The translations under genes were made by a program, and so were the position numbers. DNA of 36,302 nucleotides from a virus: IMG/VR virus record IMGVR_UViG_3300008107_000362, positions 1 to 36,302 of that record. The stretch is one strand, 5' to 3'. Position 1 is the stretch's first letter; every line of letters starts with the position of its first letter. This document shows positions 14,185 through 22,644 of this stretch, one piece after another. The notes beneath the pieces were generated by a model that did no database searches, had not been told where the DNA came from, and saw nothing but the letters and a program-made list of their open reading frames with translations.

Positions 14185-14338
14185 CTAACTTGTTTTTAGG
14201 TTTCTTTTTTTTAGAAAACTGTTTTTCAATTCTATTTATTTTTTGCGATATCTTATCTTTTATGTTGGTTATTGCCGATACCGCATCTAAATCTTCCCAG
14301 TCGAAAATATCTTTCGGGCTGACTTTTTTAGGTTTCAT
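14177..14338 (-). CDS. 53-residue basic protein (short gene)
   Basis: The frame from the ATG at 14338 to the TAA at 14177 encodes MKPKKVSPKDIFDWEDLDAV, a central helix and a C terminus that is almost all lysine (FSKKKKPKNK). It fills the 155-base space between queE and the next gene upstream and overlaps the queE start by 8 bases, the usual coupling here. The very basic tail suggests binding to nucleic acid or to an acidic protein. No family is recognised and the function is unknown. Confidence 0.65.
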   Translation of the reverse strand: MKPKKVSPKDIFDWEDLDAVSAITNIKDKISQKINRIEKQFSKKKKPKNKLDA

Positions 14339-14339
14339 A

Positions 14340-14993
14340 TTAACTCAAAAACTTTTCTTTGATTTGTGAAATACTATCGTTTGTAATCATTTCGAGTAAT
14401 TGATCGATTTTAGAATCGATATTTGCCGGTGTAATATTGCAAACAATAGTGTCTACAACTTCACGCAGTGTTAATTTACTACCAACCTCATCGAATGATG
14501 ATACTTCGTATTTCGAATATTTACCGGTTGCTTCGAAATCGTTTGCAGGATCGAATGTCATTGTGACTTTCTTCAAACCTAAAATTGCCGAAGGTGGTAT
14601 TTTAAAATAGTGATATTTTTCTGCAAACGGGTTCCATGCAATCACACGAAGCACGCCGTATTTTTTATCGACATCAGCAATCTTAGCAACATACGATACC
14701 GATTTATAACGTCGTTTTCTACCGTCCTTTAAAACTGTGCGTTTTATCGATTCGTCTTTTAAAATAGTTACTGTCTTTACATCTGAATCGTCTACTAAAT
14801 CACGGTTGTAACCAACAGGACACATTTCGATATCGTTAACACGACTGACTGCAAGTTCGATCAGTTGTGTGCCGTTGATGATGTTGTCCTCTACTAATTT
14901 GTGAAATGAAGGTTTACCACCAGGATACGCCTTTTCTAAAAAATCATAAATCAATCTCGTGTTGTGATGTTGATTTTTTGCTAACGTGTGCAT
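14340..14993 (-). CDS. unknown protein, possibly nuclease-like
   Basis: This 217-residue protein has a helical N terminus (TRLIYDFLEKAY) and a central motif MCPVGYNRDLVDDSDVKTVTIL (57-78). A beta-rich core follows (YVAKIADVDKKYGVLRVIAWNP, AEKYHYFKIPPSAI). A G-x-NRDL-x-D-x-SD-x-K pattern followed by a strand-rich core with a tyrosine-rich FYYF-like segment would suit a small restriction-like nuclease, but that is a weak guess. The gene lies just upstream of the 53-residue gene and queE. Its conserved acidic/lysine cluster makes it worth a profile search. Confidence 0.55.
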   Translation of the reverse strand: MHTLAKNQHHNTRLIYDFLEKAYPGGKPSFHKLVEDNIINGTQLIELAVSRVNDIEMCPVGYNRDLVDDSDVKTVTILKDESIKRTVLKDGRKRRYKSVSYVAKIADVDKKYGVLRVIAWNPFAEKYHYFKIPPSAILGLKKVTMTFDPANDFEATGKYSKYEVSSFDEVGSKLTLREVVDTIVCNITPANIDSKIDQLLEMITNDSISQIKEKFLS

Positions 14994-15002
14994 AAATTAG
15001 AT

Positions 15003-15374
15003 TTAAGTGTTAATAAATAAATGTGTTATATTAAATTCTTGACTATCATTTAAGTAAGTGAAAAACTCGCGTTCTAACCAGTCCAAGTTTTCCATAGTTA
15101 ACTCTTCCGGTTCTGTTGCTACCGCAATACAATCGAATACGCCATTCTTGTAGATCCCCATCATATACTCGAAATTCTCATCTTTGTTCGATATGATTAA
15201 ACCACCATTCAGTAAATCAATCGAGTTTTTAATTAGAATATCAATTTCTTCGGTAATACGATCCGATGTGTTTTCGTATGTCAATAGTATGTCAACTGAT
15301 TTAGGTCTATAAAATCCGTCACCATTCCTATCATTCAATATGAATCTGAAATCTTTATATGTAAACTTATTCAT
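15003..15374 (-). CDS. unknown acidic protein with its own promoter
   Basis: This 123-residue protein has a net acidic composition and no recognised motif. It starts MNKFTYKDFRFILNDRNGDG and ends in a strand-like FNITHLFINT. The alternation of short strands and helices suggests a small alpha/beta domain. It is the first gene after a strong promoter (15402-15433), with a leader of about 20 bases, and heads the run that leads to queE. A leading position behind a strong promoter is common for early phage proteins. Function is unknown. Confidence 0.6.
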   Translation of the reverse strand: MNKFTYKDFRFILNDRNGDGFYRPKSVDILLTYENTSDRITEEIDILIKNSIDLLNGGLIISNKDENFEYMMGIYKNGVFDCIAVATEPEELTMENLDWLEREFFTYLNDSQEFNITHLFINT

Positions 15375-15401
15375 CGTTTTCTCTTATTTAAAATCATAAT
15401 A

Positions 15402-15433
15402 CAAATATAGATAAACTTTTTGACATTTCCAAA
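15402..15433 (-). promoter_or_regulatory. promoter downstream of nrdA, heading the QueE operon
   Basis: TTTG (15430-15433) and TATATTTG (15402-15409) on the minus strand have a 20-base spacer, a perfect match to the Bacteroidetes sigma-A pattern. The -33 box lies in ATATTTGGAAATGTCA. It sits in the 75-base gap between the nrdA stop and the ATG at 15374. Confidence 0.8.
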
Positions 15434-15449
15434 TATTTCTCGTTATTTT

Positions 15450-17123
15450 TTATGCCTCACACGCGCTACATACCATTAAATTCTCATTGAACTTCTGTGC
15501 TGCATTAATTGAATACTGATAATACAGTGTCTTTATACCTTCATCGTGTGCAAGTAATACAAGATTACTCACATCCTTAGGTGGAGTGTCAGGATGTATC
15601 ATTATGTTTATAGATTGACCCTGGTCGATAAATTTCTGACGTTGTGCTGCAAGTTTAATTACATCGACTTGAGAAACTTCAGAAAACGTTTTAAACACGT
15701 CCTTTTCTAAATCCGATAAAAATTCTAAATGTTGCACACTTCCATTGTTTTCCAATATCGATTTCCAAACCTCACGTGTATTTTGTCCGTGCTTTTCAAG
15801 TATTGGGATTAACTGCGGATTCTTGTAAGTCGTCTGAATCTTCGCCAGTGTCTTTTCATGATAGTTACTCTTAATCGGTTCAACTGAAAGTGAAAGTTGT
15901 CCCATGATGAATGATGACGATTTAGTAGGTGCAATTGCGATACGTGTCGTATTTCGCAGTCCGTATCCTTTTAGCATTTCAGGTTCGCCCCATTGCTCTG
16001 CCATCCATCTACTTGCATAATCCGATTCGTCTCTTAACTTTTTGAATATTTTAGCATTTGTTTGATACGATTCCAAACTGCCGAATGGAATCATTTTCTT
16101 TTGCAAATAGTCATGGAAACCTAAAATGCCTACACCAATTGCTCTATGTTCAGTTGCGAACTTGACCGCCTTTTCTAAACCTTGCATTTCAGATCCTTTG
16201 GCGATATATTCACTTATAACGCAATCGAGTATGATATTCGCAACGAATACGAGATCGTCAGGCCATTCATCGAATTTTGCAGCATTCAGTGACATCAAAC
16301 AACAAGTAAATTCCTTTTCCGAATCACAATATTCGATAACTTCGGTACAAATATTGCTTGTGAATATACGCATATCCTTGTCGACATATACTTGAGGTTT
16401 CTGGTCATCGCAGTTATCTTCAAACAGAATATAAGGAAATCCGATCTCACTTCTACGTTTCAAAATTTTGGCGTAGGTTTTTCGTTTATCTTTATCACCT
16501 GCACGCATTGCATCGATCCAACCCTTCGGTATTGTCACACCGGTAGTTATGTTTTGAATGCCGTATCCTGGCGACTTTTTAACATCACCGTTTGCACCGA
16601 CATCTAAAAACCAATCGATTTCAGGATGTTCGACAGTACAATATGCAGTGAGGAACCCACGTCGCATACCTCCTTGACTTACCTTCGCAATAATATTACT
16701 GTATTCGGTTAGCCAAGATATGAGGCCTTCAGAAATACCTGATTTGTCTTTTCCGTATTTTAAACCGTATGGTCGAATAGCCGATAAGTTTTTCGCAGTA
16801 CCTGCACCATTTTTTGCAAGTATGCCCATCTCATACATACCATGCAATATCGAATGCAGTGTGTCATCGACAACTCCAAAATTGCAAGATATCGGTAAAC
16901 CTTTATTATTACCGAAATTGCTCAGAATCGGTGACGAAAACGACAATAGATTGCGTTTCGAATATTCGTATACTTTTTCAGCAATACCGTTTATTTGGCT
17001 AATCTCACCTACACGTTTTGCTATTTGCATGTACCGCTCTTCGGCAGTGATACCTTCTATATATCCTCTATCTAAAAAGGTACGAGAGTCATCAGTTAGC
17101 CAATCAAACTTTTCGAGTTGCAT
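15450..17123 (-). CDS. nrdA: ribonucleotide reductase class I, large subunit (short NrdA)
   Basis: This subunit reduces ribonucleotides to deoxyribonucleotides with NrdB. I chose the ATG at 17123 (557 residues, MQLEKFDWLTDDS), 13 bases after the nrdB stop. An earlier in-frame ATG at 17180 would add a basic 19-residue stretch overlapping nrdB. Numbered from 17123: the redox pair is Cys80 (ISCNFG) with Cys274/275 (TCCLMSLN), the catalytic N257-x-C259-x-E261 is intact, the tyrosine pair is Y534/Y535, and the C-terminal shuttle is C552SAC555. The protein lacks the N-terminal ATP cone, so dATP feedback inhibition through that domain is absent. That fits a phage maximising dNTP supply. Confidence 0.93.
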   Translation of the reverse strand: MQLEKFDWLTDDSRTFLDRGYIEGITAEERYMQIAKRVGEISQINGIAEKVYEYSKRNLLSFSSPILSNFGNNKGLPISCNFGVVDDTLHSILHGMYEMGILAKNGAGTAKNLSAIRPYGLKYGKDKSGISEGLISWLTEYSNIIAKVSQGGMRRGFLTAYCTVEHPEIDWFLDVGANGDVKKSPGYGIQNITTGVTIPKGWIDAMRAGDKDKRKTYAKILKRRSEIGFPYILFEDNCDDQKPQVYVDKDMRIFTSNICTEVIEYCDSEKEFTCCLMSLNAAKFDEWPDDLVFVANIILDCVISEYIAKGSEMQGLEKAVKFATEHRAIGVGILGFHDYLQKKMIPFGSLESYQTNAKIFKKLRDESDYASRWMAEQWGEPEMLKGYGLRNTTRIAIAPTKSSSFIMGQLSLSVEPIKSNYHEKTLAKIQTTYKNPQLIPILEKHGQNTREVWKSILENNGSVQHLEFLSDLEKDVFKTFSEVSQVDVIKLAAQRQKFIDQGQSINIMIHPDTPPKDVSNLVLLAHDEGIKTLYYQYSINAAQKFNENLMVCSACEA

Positions 17124-17136
17124 GTTATTCCGTTTT

Positions 17137-18120
17137 TTAATCAAATAATGAGTCTTCGCTGTAATCTTTACCTTTCGCATAATCGACGCTTCGTTGATCG
17201 AAAAAGTCGAAATCGGCTGTGGCTAACAACATGTTTGTGAGATAGTCGGATTTTTCTAATAGATTCTCATCGGTTTCGAATTCTGGTGAAAATCCTATCA
17301 GTTCCAAACTATTATTGAATCGTAGTTTCAAAAATTCATCGATGCAGTTTCTTGGTAGAAAATCTAATTCGCCGTGTTCAAATATCCAATCCAATACTTT
17401 CATCTCAGCTGCAAATGCTTTACGAGCATTACGTCGAATTTTATCTTCCATCTCCGCATCGAACCAGTCAGGATTTTCTTTTTTGATAATATTAACTAAA
17501 TTACTACCAAATTTTCCATGGATTATTTCTTCGCGAGCAGTTGCATTGATAATTTTATGTATCGTTTTCAGTTTATTTTTATATTTCGAAAACGATGATA
17601 CGATTAAGAACTGACTGAATAACGACACGTTCTCAACAAGTAGTGTAAACAAGATCAATGATTTCGTAAACTCTTTGTTCGAACGTGAATTGATGCCCTC
17701 TAAATATTTTTTCAAATAACGAGTGCGGTCATGAATTGCCGGTATATCCATCAGTTGTTGAAAATCCTCGTCTAAACCTAACTCCTTAAGCAGTTCCGCA
17801 TATGCAAACGAATGTACCACTTCATTACCGGCAAAACAACTGCCGACAAACGCAATCTCCGGTTTGTCCATACGCATATCGAGTCGTGCCCAAAATGTTT
17901 TCACTGCATGTTCTACGTGTGATATTGCCAACATTGCACGTTTTGCCGATTCTTTTTCTACATCGGTTAGAGTCGTATTGAATTCTAACATGTCGAGTTT
18001 TAACTGACTGCTGAATTCCTTCACTTGCCAATGCGAGTCGATAATCGCTTGAGCGTACTGAATCAATTCAGGATATTCGTACGGCTTTATAGTATGACGA
18101 GGTTCAAATATGTTTGTCAT
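17137..18120 (-). CDS. nrdB: ribonucleotide reductase class I, small subunit (NrdB)
   Basis: This 327-residue protein is the radical-generating subunit of class I ribonucleotide reductase. Probable metal ligands are Glu70, Glu100, His103 (NEVVH), Glu163 (LVENV), Glu198 and His201 (EEIIH). Tyr107, seven residues after Glu100, occupies the place of the E. coli tyrosyl radical Tyr122, so this looks like a tyrosyl-radical enzyme rather than a Tyr-less class Ic enzyme. The acidic C-terminal tail ending DSLFD is the usual NrdA-docking peptide. nrdA follows after 13 bases. The 66 bases upstream hold no convincing promoter and no gene. Confidence 0.95.
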   Translation of the reverse strand: MTNIFEPRHTIKPYEYPELIQYAQAIIDSHWQVKEFSSQLKLDMLEFNTTLTDVEKESAKRAMLAISHVEHAVKTFWARLDMRMDKPEIAFVGSCFAGNEVVHSFAYAELLKELGLDEDFQQLMDIPAIHDRTRYLKKYLEGINSRSNKEFTKSLILFTLLVENVSLFSQFLIVSSFSKYKNKLKTIHKIINATAREEIIHGKFGSNLVNIIKKENPDWFDAEMEDKIRRNARKAFAAEMKVLDWIFEHGELDFLPRNCIDEFLKLRFNNSLELIGFSPEFETDENLLEKSDYLTNMLLATADFDFFDQRSVDYAKGKDYSEDSLFD

Positions 18121-18186
18121 ATAGACGAGTTTTTAGTTATCAATATTCTACTATCGATTTATAATAAATTGATATGTGTTAAAATG

Positions 18187-18546
18187 TTACTGGGTATCAG
18201 TAGGAGCGGAAGGCGCCGACGTTGTTTTCGTTGTCACTTTCGGTTTAGCCGATTCCAATTCTTCCGCTTTTGTTTTCAATTTCAAACCTAAAAACTTAGG
18301 ATTCGATTGATTGCTTTTAGCAATTTCTGCTGCACGTTTTTCTATCTCTGAAAGTTCTTCGGCGTGTGCTAACATTGTTTTTGCGCATACTGCCATACGG
18401 TTTCTACCGTTACCATTACTTTCGTATACGTTAAAAAATTTCATCGGATCGATGTCGATTGTATCGTTGAATTTACCTTTATCTTGCTTCGAAATACCGA
18501 TATAGTATTCGCCAGATGGCGTGTGTGTAACTTTGTATATGAACAT
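18187..18546 (-). CDS. small protein with an incomplete GIY-YIG-like N terminus
   Basis: This 119-residue protein begins MFIYKVTHTPSGEYYIGISK, which matches the GIY...YIG hairpin that opens GIY-YIG nucleases (IYK at 3-5, YIG at 15-17). The conserved Arg, Glu and Asn that complete the active site are not evident afterwards. Instead there is a helical segment (LAHAEELSEIEKRAAEIAKS) and a tail rich in Thr, Ser, Pro and Ala. The gene is flanked by the helicase and nrdB genes and has a GGAGA ribosome binding site. It is most likely a non-catalytic descendant of a nuclease, or a protein that only resembles one locally. Confidence 0.6.
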   Translation of the reverse strand: MFIYKVTHTPSGEYYIGISKQDKGKFNDTIDIDPMKFFNVYESNGNGRNRMAVCAKTMLAHAEELSEIEKRAAEIAKSNQSNPKFLGLKLKTKAEELESAKPKVTTKTTSAPSAPTDTQ

Positions 18547-18576
18547 TTTTTCTCCGTTTTTTATAATAATAAGTAT

Positions 18577-19962
18577 CTAAAATAAATTACTTGCTTTCGT
18601 ATCTGACGTTAAATTATTTAACTGATTAAACCTTTGCTGCAAACGTCGTCTATCGTATTCTGTGTCGGTGCTCATTGTATTTGATACCTCTTTTCCCTGT
18701 GTGCTTGTTTCTGAATGTACGTTAATAACACCACGTGATGTGTCCATGTATACTGGGAATGTAACACCATCTATACCGAAACGGTTTTTGATTATGTGTA
18801 GTCTTGCCGTATTCGACAATTTATCCTGAGCCTTTCTTGACAACGACATAACAAAGTCTGCCGGAAATATTTTTGCGTATGCACCGGCTGCTTTGTCCGC
18901 TTCGATAATATCGGTATTTAAGCCTTCACGATTCGACTGTGATACTGTCCAAATAGGAACTTTGTTTTCACCTGCAAATCCTCTAAGTTCTTCATACAAT
19001 GCTTCGAGTATCTCATGCTTTGCAAGTTTACTATTTCCAAACTTTAATAGATCCGCATAATCGATTATCACTAAATCTGGTTCTGTTCCTAACATTCGTA
19101 ACTTAGTAAGGTGTGAACGCAATCCCATCAGTGATACCGATTTTGTAGGATACCATTTTATAATCAGCTGTCCTGCGATTTGTTTCAGTGCAGTTTTTAC
19201 CTTATCGACATGAAGACTTATTTTATCTAAACTAATACCTGACAATATACAATCGTATCGCCAACCGGTATAGTTTTCGCTTAGTTCCAATGAATAGTGT
19301 ACAACGGTCTTGCCGTTACGCATCGCGTTAGCACCTATTGCTGCTAATAACCAGGATTTACCTGCCCCGGAAGGTGCAATAGCAACACCCAATTCACCAG
19401 GTGCTAAACCACCTTTCATTATCTCATCGACAACAGGCCACCCAGTTGATAACGGTGAACGTGAATCCTCCATGTATCGTTGTTCGATCATCTCTAAATA
19501 GTCCATACCGATGTCAGTATCCATACCAACTTTCATTGCAGCATCGACTAATTGTTTTATTCGATCATAATCACCATTTTTTAAATGTTCAACAGATTCC
19601 AATATCGCAGACTTCAATTCCTGGTTTTTACAGAAATCGAGTGTTGTAGATTTTATGAAATCTAAATCGGTTTCGTTCACACATTTGACTGCATCTTTCA
19701 GTGTTGCAACAATTTCTTGTTTTAACAACTCGTCATCGACTTTATCGATAAAGACTTTCAATACATCTAATGTCGGTATCTTCTTGTTTTTCTTGAAATA
19801 TTCTAATGCACGGTCAACGATAAATTTCACCGACTCGGAATCGAAATATTCCAATTTTATAAGATCGTATATCTGACTGACGAATGCAGTATCCGTCATT
19901 ATAGATGCGATTATTTTAGTCTGAAATTTGTAGCCGTAATTAGCTAATTTTTGCTCCCGCAT
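18577..19962 (-). CDS. replicative DNA helicase, DnaB/T4 gp41-like
   Basis: This 461-residue RecA-fold hexameric helicase unwinds DNA at the fork. The N-terminal helical domain begins NYGYKFQTKIIASIMTD, like gp41 homologues of T4-type phages. Walker A is APSGAGKS (196-203) and Walker B is LVIIDYADLL (about 292-301). A TVSQSN segment (about 334-339) and a late basic IIKNRFG segment follow. Length matches gp41 (475). No primase (gp61-like) gene is visible in this window. It overlaps the FEN nuclease gene by 23 bases, so the two are coupled. Confidence 0.93.
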   Translation of the reverse strand: MREQKLANYGYKFQTKIIASIMTDTAFVSQIYDLIKLEYFDSESVKFIVDRALEYFKKNKKIPTLDVLKVFIDKVDDELLKQEIVATLKDAVKCVNETDLDFIKSTTLDFCKNQELKSAILESVEHLKNGDYDRIKQLVDAAMKVGMDTDIGMDYLEMIEQRYMEDSRSPLSTGWPVVDEIMKGGLAPGELGVAIAPSGAGKSWLLAAIGANAMRNGKTVVHYSLELSENYTGWRYDCILSGISLDKISLHVDKVKTALKQIAGQLIIKWYPTKSVSLMGLRSHLTKLRMLGTEPDLVIIDYADLLKFGNSKLAKHEILEALYEELRGFAGENKVPIWTVSQSNREGLNTDIIEADKAAGAYAKIFPADFVMSLSRKAQDKLSNTARLHIIKNRFGIDGVTFPVYMDTSRGVINVHSETSTQGKEVSNTMSTDTEYDRRRLQQRFNQLNNLTSDTKASNLF

Positions 19963-20995
19963 ATATGTCTAAACGTTTAAATGTATCTCTTAACCATGAA
20001 TCCACGTCTTTAATATTCGCATATAGTTTGTCTTCTAAAAACAATCTCTTAAACGTCTTAGTATTCATTTTGTTCACTGGCGAATCCATTAATTCACCTA
20101 TACGCAATTTGTTAGTCGCTGCGATATCGACATCGTTTAACTGCATCAGTTTATAATTACGTTCGATCAGATCTCTATTCTCACATAATGCATTGTATAT
20201 TTTTACACGTGTACCTTCGGCGATCTGTTTAGATGCGTTTTCGAGTAATTGGTCTACAGTACAAGGTTCTGATACCAGTGATGGGAACCGTTTTAAAAGT
20301 GTAGGTAAACCGATACCGGCAACGCCATTTATATTATCAGATGCATCTCCTGACAACATTCTGTAAAGTAAGTAATTTTTTGGTAGAATTCCAAATTCTT
20401 CTTGAATTTTTTCTTCTGTATATAATTTTTTCTTTACGGGACTCCAAACCTTTGTACGTTCGTTCACTAACTGAATAAAATCTCTATCTGTTGATACAAT
20501 AGTTATTTTATTGTCGGCCGTTTCATAATACTGCTTTGTTATGTAAGCGATAACGTCATCGGCTTCGATGTTATCGATCGATATTACTGTTATTGGTAGT
20601 GTGTCGAAATAATCGACGATGCGTCTAAACTGTGCTTTCATCGATGCCTGTTCATCAACTAAATCGGCAAACTCGTCGAATCGATTCATTTTCGTTTTAT
20701 TTTTACGATTCGATTTATAGTCAGGATATAGTTTTCTGCGGCGCTGAGATCCGCCAGTCCCATCGAAAACGACAACGCATCGAGTTGCTTGAAACTGGCG
20801 GATATTCGCACCTACTGATTTTAAAAAACCGATAACTCCACCGACATGCATACCGTCATCGTTCAATGCAGGCACGGCACTGAATACTCGGATGAATGTA
20901 TTCAATCCATCTATAATCAATACATGGTCATCTTTACCTCTTGGCGTACCTAATTCATCTCCGAATTTAGTCCACATTTCTTGGAGTCTATTCAT
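19940..20995 (-). CDS. 5'-3' exonuclease, FEN/T4 RNase H type
   Basis: This 351-residue structure-specific nuclease would remove RNA primers and flaps. The metal-binding acids are visible: Asp29 (LIIDG), Asp78 (VVFDG), Glu144/Asp146/Asp147 (IEADD), Asp170/Asp172 (STDRD) and Asp217/Asp220 (SGDASDN). A helix-hairpin-helix INGVAGIGLPT follows. RRRKLYPDYKSNRK (85-98) is the DNA-binding YK-rich segment typical of PolI-type 5' nucleases. T4 RNase H is 305 residues. The gene lies between a small unknown gene and the helicase, in the lagging-strand part of the operon. Confidence 0.93.
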   Translation of the reverse strand: MNRLQEMWTKFGDELGTPRGKDDHVLIIDGLNTFIRVFSAVPALNDDGMHVGGVIGFLKSVGANIRQFQATRCVVVFDGTGGSQRRRKLYPDYKSNRKNKTKMNRFDEFADLVDEQASMKAQFRRIVDYFDTLPITVISIDNIEADDVIAYITKQYYETADNKITIVSTDRDFIQLVNERTKVWSPVKKKLYTEEKIQEEFGILPKNYLLYRMLSGDASDNINGVAGIGLPTLLKRFPSLVSEPCTVDQLLENASKQIAEGTRVKIYNALCENRDLIERNYKLMQLNDVDIAATNKLRIGELMDSPVNKMNTKTFKRLFLEDKLYANIKDVDSWLRDTFKRLDIYAGAKIS

Positions 20996-20997
20996 AC

Positions 20998-21330
20998 TTA
21001 AAACGTTAAAGTATTAGTACCGGATGTTGTAATATAACCTGTAGTACCTGTAGTTAATGTTGTTCCTAATGTTATCCCACTTCCAGTTGTCCGTTTTGAC
21101 GGCCCACTAAATGTGTTGAAATCACGTATAACCAAATCGATATTATCTATACCATACTTTTTAATATCAGCATCAGATATACTACGAATCAATTCAAACT
21201 TTGCAGATTCCATATCCTTTGACAAAATACTTGTGATAGGATACACAATGTTTGTTTCTAAAATATCACCTTCATCATTGCACAAATAACCTATTGCAGC
21301 AACTTCAAATAAATAACCTTTACCTTTCAT
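20998..21330 (-). CDS. small unknown protein with a Gly/Thr-rich tail
   Basis: This 110-residue protein has a beta-rich N-terminal half (YLFEVAAIGYLCNDEGDI, TNIVYPITSIL) and a helix (MESAKFELIRSI). The C-terminal 30 residues are nearly all Gly, Thr, Ser and Leu (TTGSGITLGTTLTTGTTGY) and look disordered. It is the first gene after the promoter at 21355-21386 and ends two bases before the FEN nuclease start. No family is recognised; function is unknown. Confidence 0.6.
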   Translation of the reverse strand: MKGKGYLFEVAAIGYLCNDEGDILETNIVYPITSILSKDMESAKFELIRSISDADIKKYGIDNIDLVIRDFNTFSGPSKRTTGSGITLGTTLTTGTTGYITTSGTNTLTF

Positions 21331-21354
21331 AAATTTTACTTTTTAATTTCAAAT

Positions 21355-21386
21355 CAAATGTAATAATCTTTTGTGAGAATTCCAAA
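21355..21386 (-). promoter_or_regulatory. promoter between uvsX and the nuclease-helicase operon
   Basis: TTTG (21383-21386) and TACATTTG (21355-21362) on the minus strand have a 20-base spacer, a perfect TTTG-N20-TAnnTTTG. Bases after the -33 box are GGAATTCTCA, identical to the promoters at 12365 and 23511. It lies in the 70-base gap after the uvsX stop. Confidence 0.8.
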
Positions 21387-21400
21387 TAATTAGCAATTAA

Positions 21401-22633
21401 TTAATCGTTTTCCCCTAAGAAATCTTCCTGTACTACAATATCATCTACTCCGAAATCACGATTCACTTTATACGTCATCACGAAACGATCGCATATCATA
21501 TCGTAGATCCATTCACGCAATTCGGTATTCGCATCCATCCATTGCCCAAAATCTTTACTTCTAAATTTCAATTCACCGGCAAGTTTCTTTAATTCACCTG
21601 TTTCAGGATTAACAACATCGCCATCGAATGTTCGTAATACCGGTTTACCGTTCTCGTCGCGCTCCTTATTACTCTCGTATGATAGTTTAATCGTCCAGTA
21701 ACCACCAGAATTCGCCAATTTGAATGTCTTCATGGTGTTTAACCAACTGCCATAATTGTCAATACCAGATTCGAAATATATGTCGTAATCAACAGCTTTC
21801 AATGGTGGACCTAATCGATTCTTTTGAACTATCGCATGGGTTTTTATTCCCACTACCTGTTCGACACCATCTGAGTTTTTTGCTTTAATTTGTCCTAACG
21901 ACTTCAATCGAATCCTTACCGAAGAGTGAAACGCGACGGCTTTACCGCCCGATGTCGAATACGGATCTCCAAATGAAACGCCCATACGTATCCGTAACTG
22001 ATTCGTCAATATCAAACATACATTCTGTCTTGCTAACATGTTTGTTATCTTACGCATTGCTTTCGACAACACGATCGCCTTTTCAGTTGCATACCCATCT
22101 TTACCATGCTCTGCGTTCATCTCATTCTTAGTTGTTGCACCCATAATCGAGTCGACAACGATCGTGACAAGAACGTCTTTATTCGTCTTACGTACCTTTA
22201 CAATTGTCGCTTCAATTGTATCGAAGATGTCTTCCAATGATTCTAAAGGAACGTATACCATCTTCTCAATGTCAACACCAATTGCTTGTAGATACTCTCT
22301 ACTGATAGCGGCTTCTGTGTCGATGTATATCGCCAGTCCTCCTTGTTTCTGTGTACTTTTCAGTGCATACGCAGCTAACAAAGATTTACCAGAAGCCTCC
22401 ATACCTGTGATCTCAATGATTCTACCTGCCGGAAAACCACCATGCGGACGATTTGCAATTGCCAAATCTAAAATATCGCATCCTGTTGGTACCCATTTGT
22501 TAACATCACTGATCTTGTCATCCGATAAGAAGTAGGCAGCCTTGTCGGTTGAATGATTGAATTTCGTATTTAGTGTCGAAACCAAATCACTTGCAAGACT
22601 GTCTACTGTCTCTACATTAATTTTACTCGCCAT
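21401..22633 (-). CDS. uvsX: UvsX/RecA-like recombinase
   Basis: This 410-residue strand-exchange protein forms filaments on single-stranded DNA. Walker A is GMEASGKS (77-84), the Walker B aspartate is Asp161 (TIVVDSIM), and a TNQLRIRMG segment with the L2-like YSTSGGKAVAFHSS follows. Length is close to T4 UvsX (391). It sits 11 bases after the ssDNA-binding protein gene, its functional partner, and is transcribed with it from the promoter at 23511-23542. Confidence 0.95.
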   Translation of the reverse strand: MASKINVETVDSLASDLVSTLNTKFNHSTDKAAYFLSDDKISDVNKWVPTGCDILDLAIANRPHGGFPAGRIIEITGMEASGKSLLAAYALKSTQKQGGLAIYIDTEAAISREYLQAIGVDIEKMVYVPLESLEDIFDTIEATIVKVRKTNKDVLVTIVVDSIMGATTKNEMNAEHGKDGYATEKAIVLSKAMRKITNMLARQNVCLILTNQLRIRMGVSFGDPYSTSGGKAVAFHSSVRIRLKSLGQIKAKNSDGVEQVVGIKTHAIVQKNRLGPPLKAVDYDIYFESGIDNYGSWLNTMKTFKLANSGGYWTIKLSYESNKERDENGKPVLRTFDGDVVNPETGELKKLAGELKFRSKDFGQWMDANTELREWIYDMICDRFVMTYKVNRDFGVDDIVVQEDFLGEND

Positions 22634-22644
22634 ATTGTTTTCTG

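Noticed and set aside
15450-17180. Longer NrdA starting at the ATG at 17180
   Set aside because: It adds 19 basic residues that overlap nrdB by 44 bases; the ATG at 17123 gives the usual EKFDWL start 13 bases after nrdB.
18121-18186. AT-rich gap upstream of nrdB as a promoter
   Set aside because: No TTTG/TAnnTTTG pair with suitable spacing is present; only scattered AT-rich sequence is seen.
20383-20397. GAATTCCAAATTC resembling the -33 region of the promoter set inside the FEN nuclease gene
   Set aside because: No TAnnTTTG lies 20 bases downstream on the minus strand.
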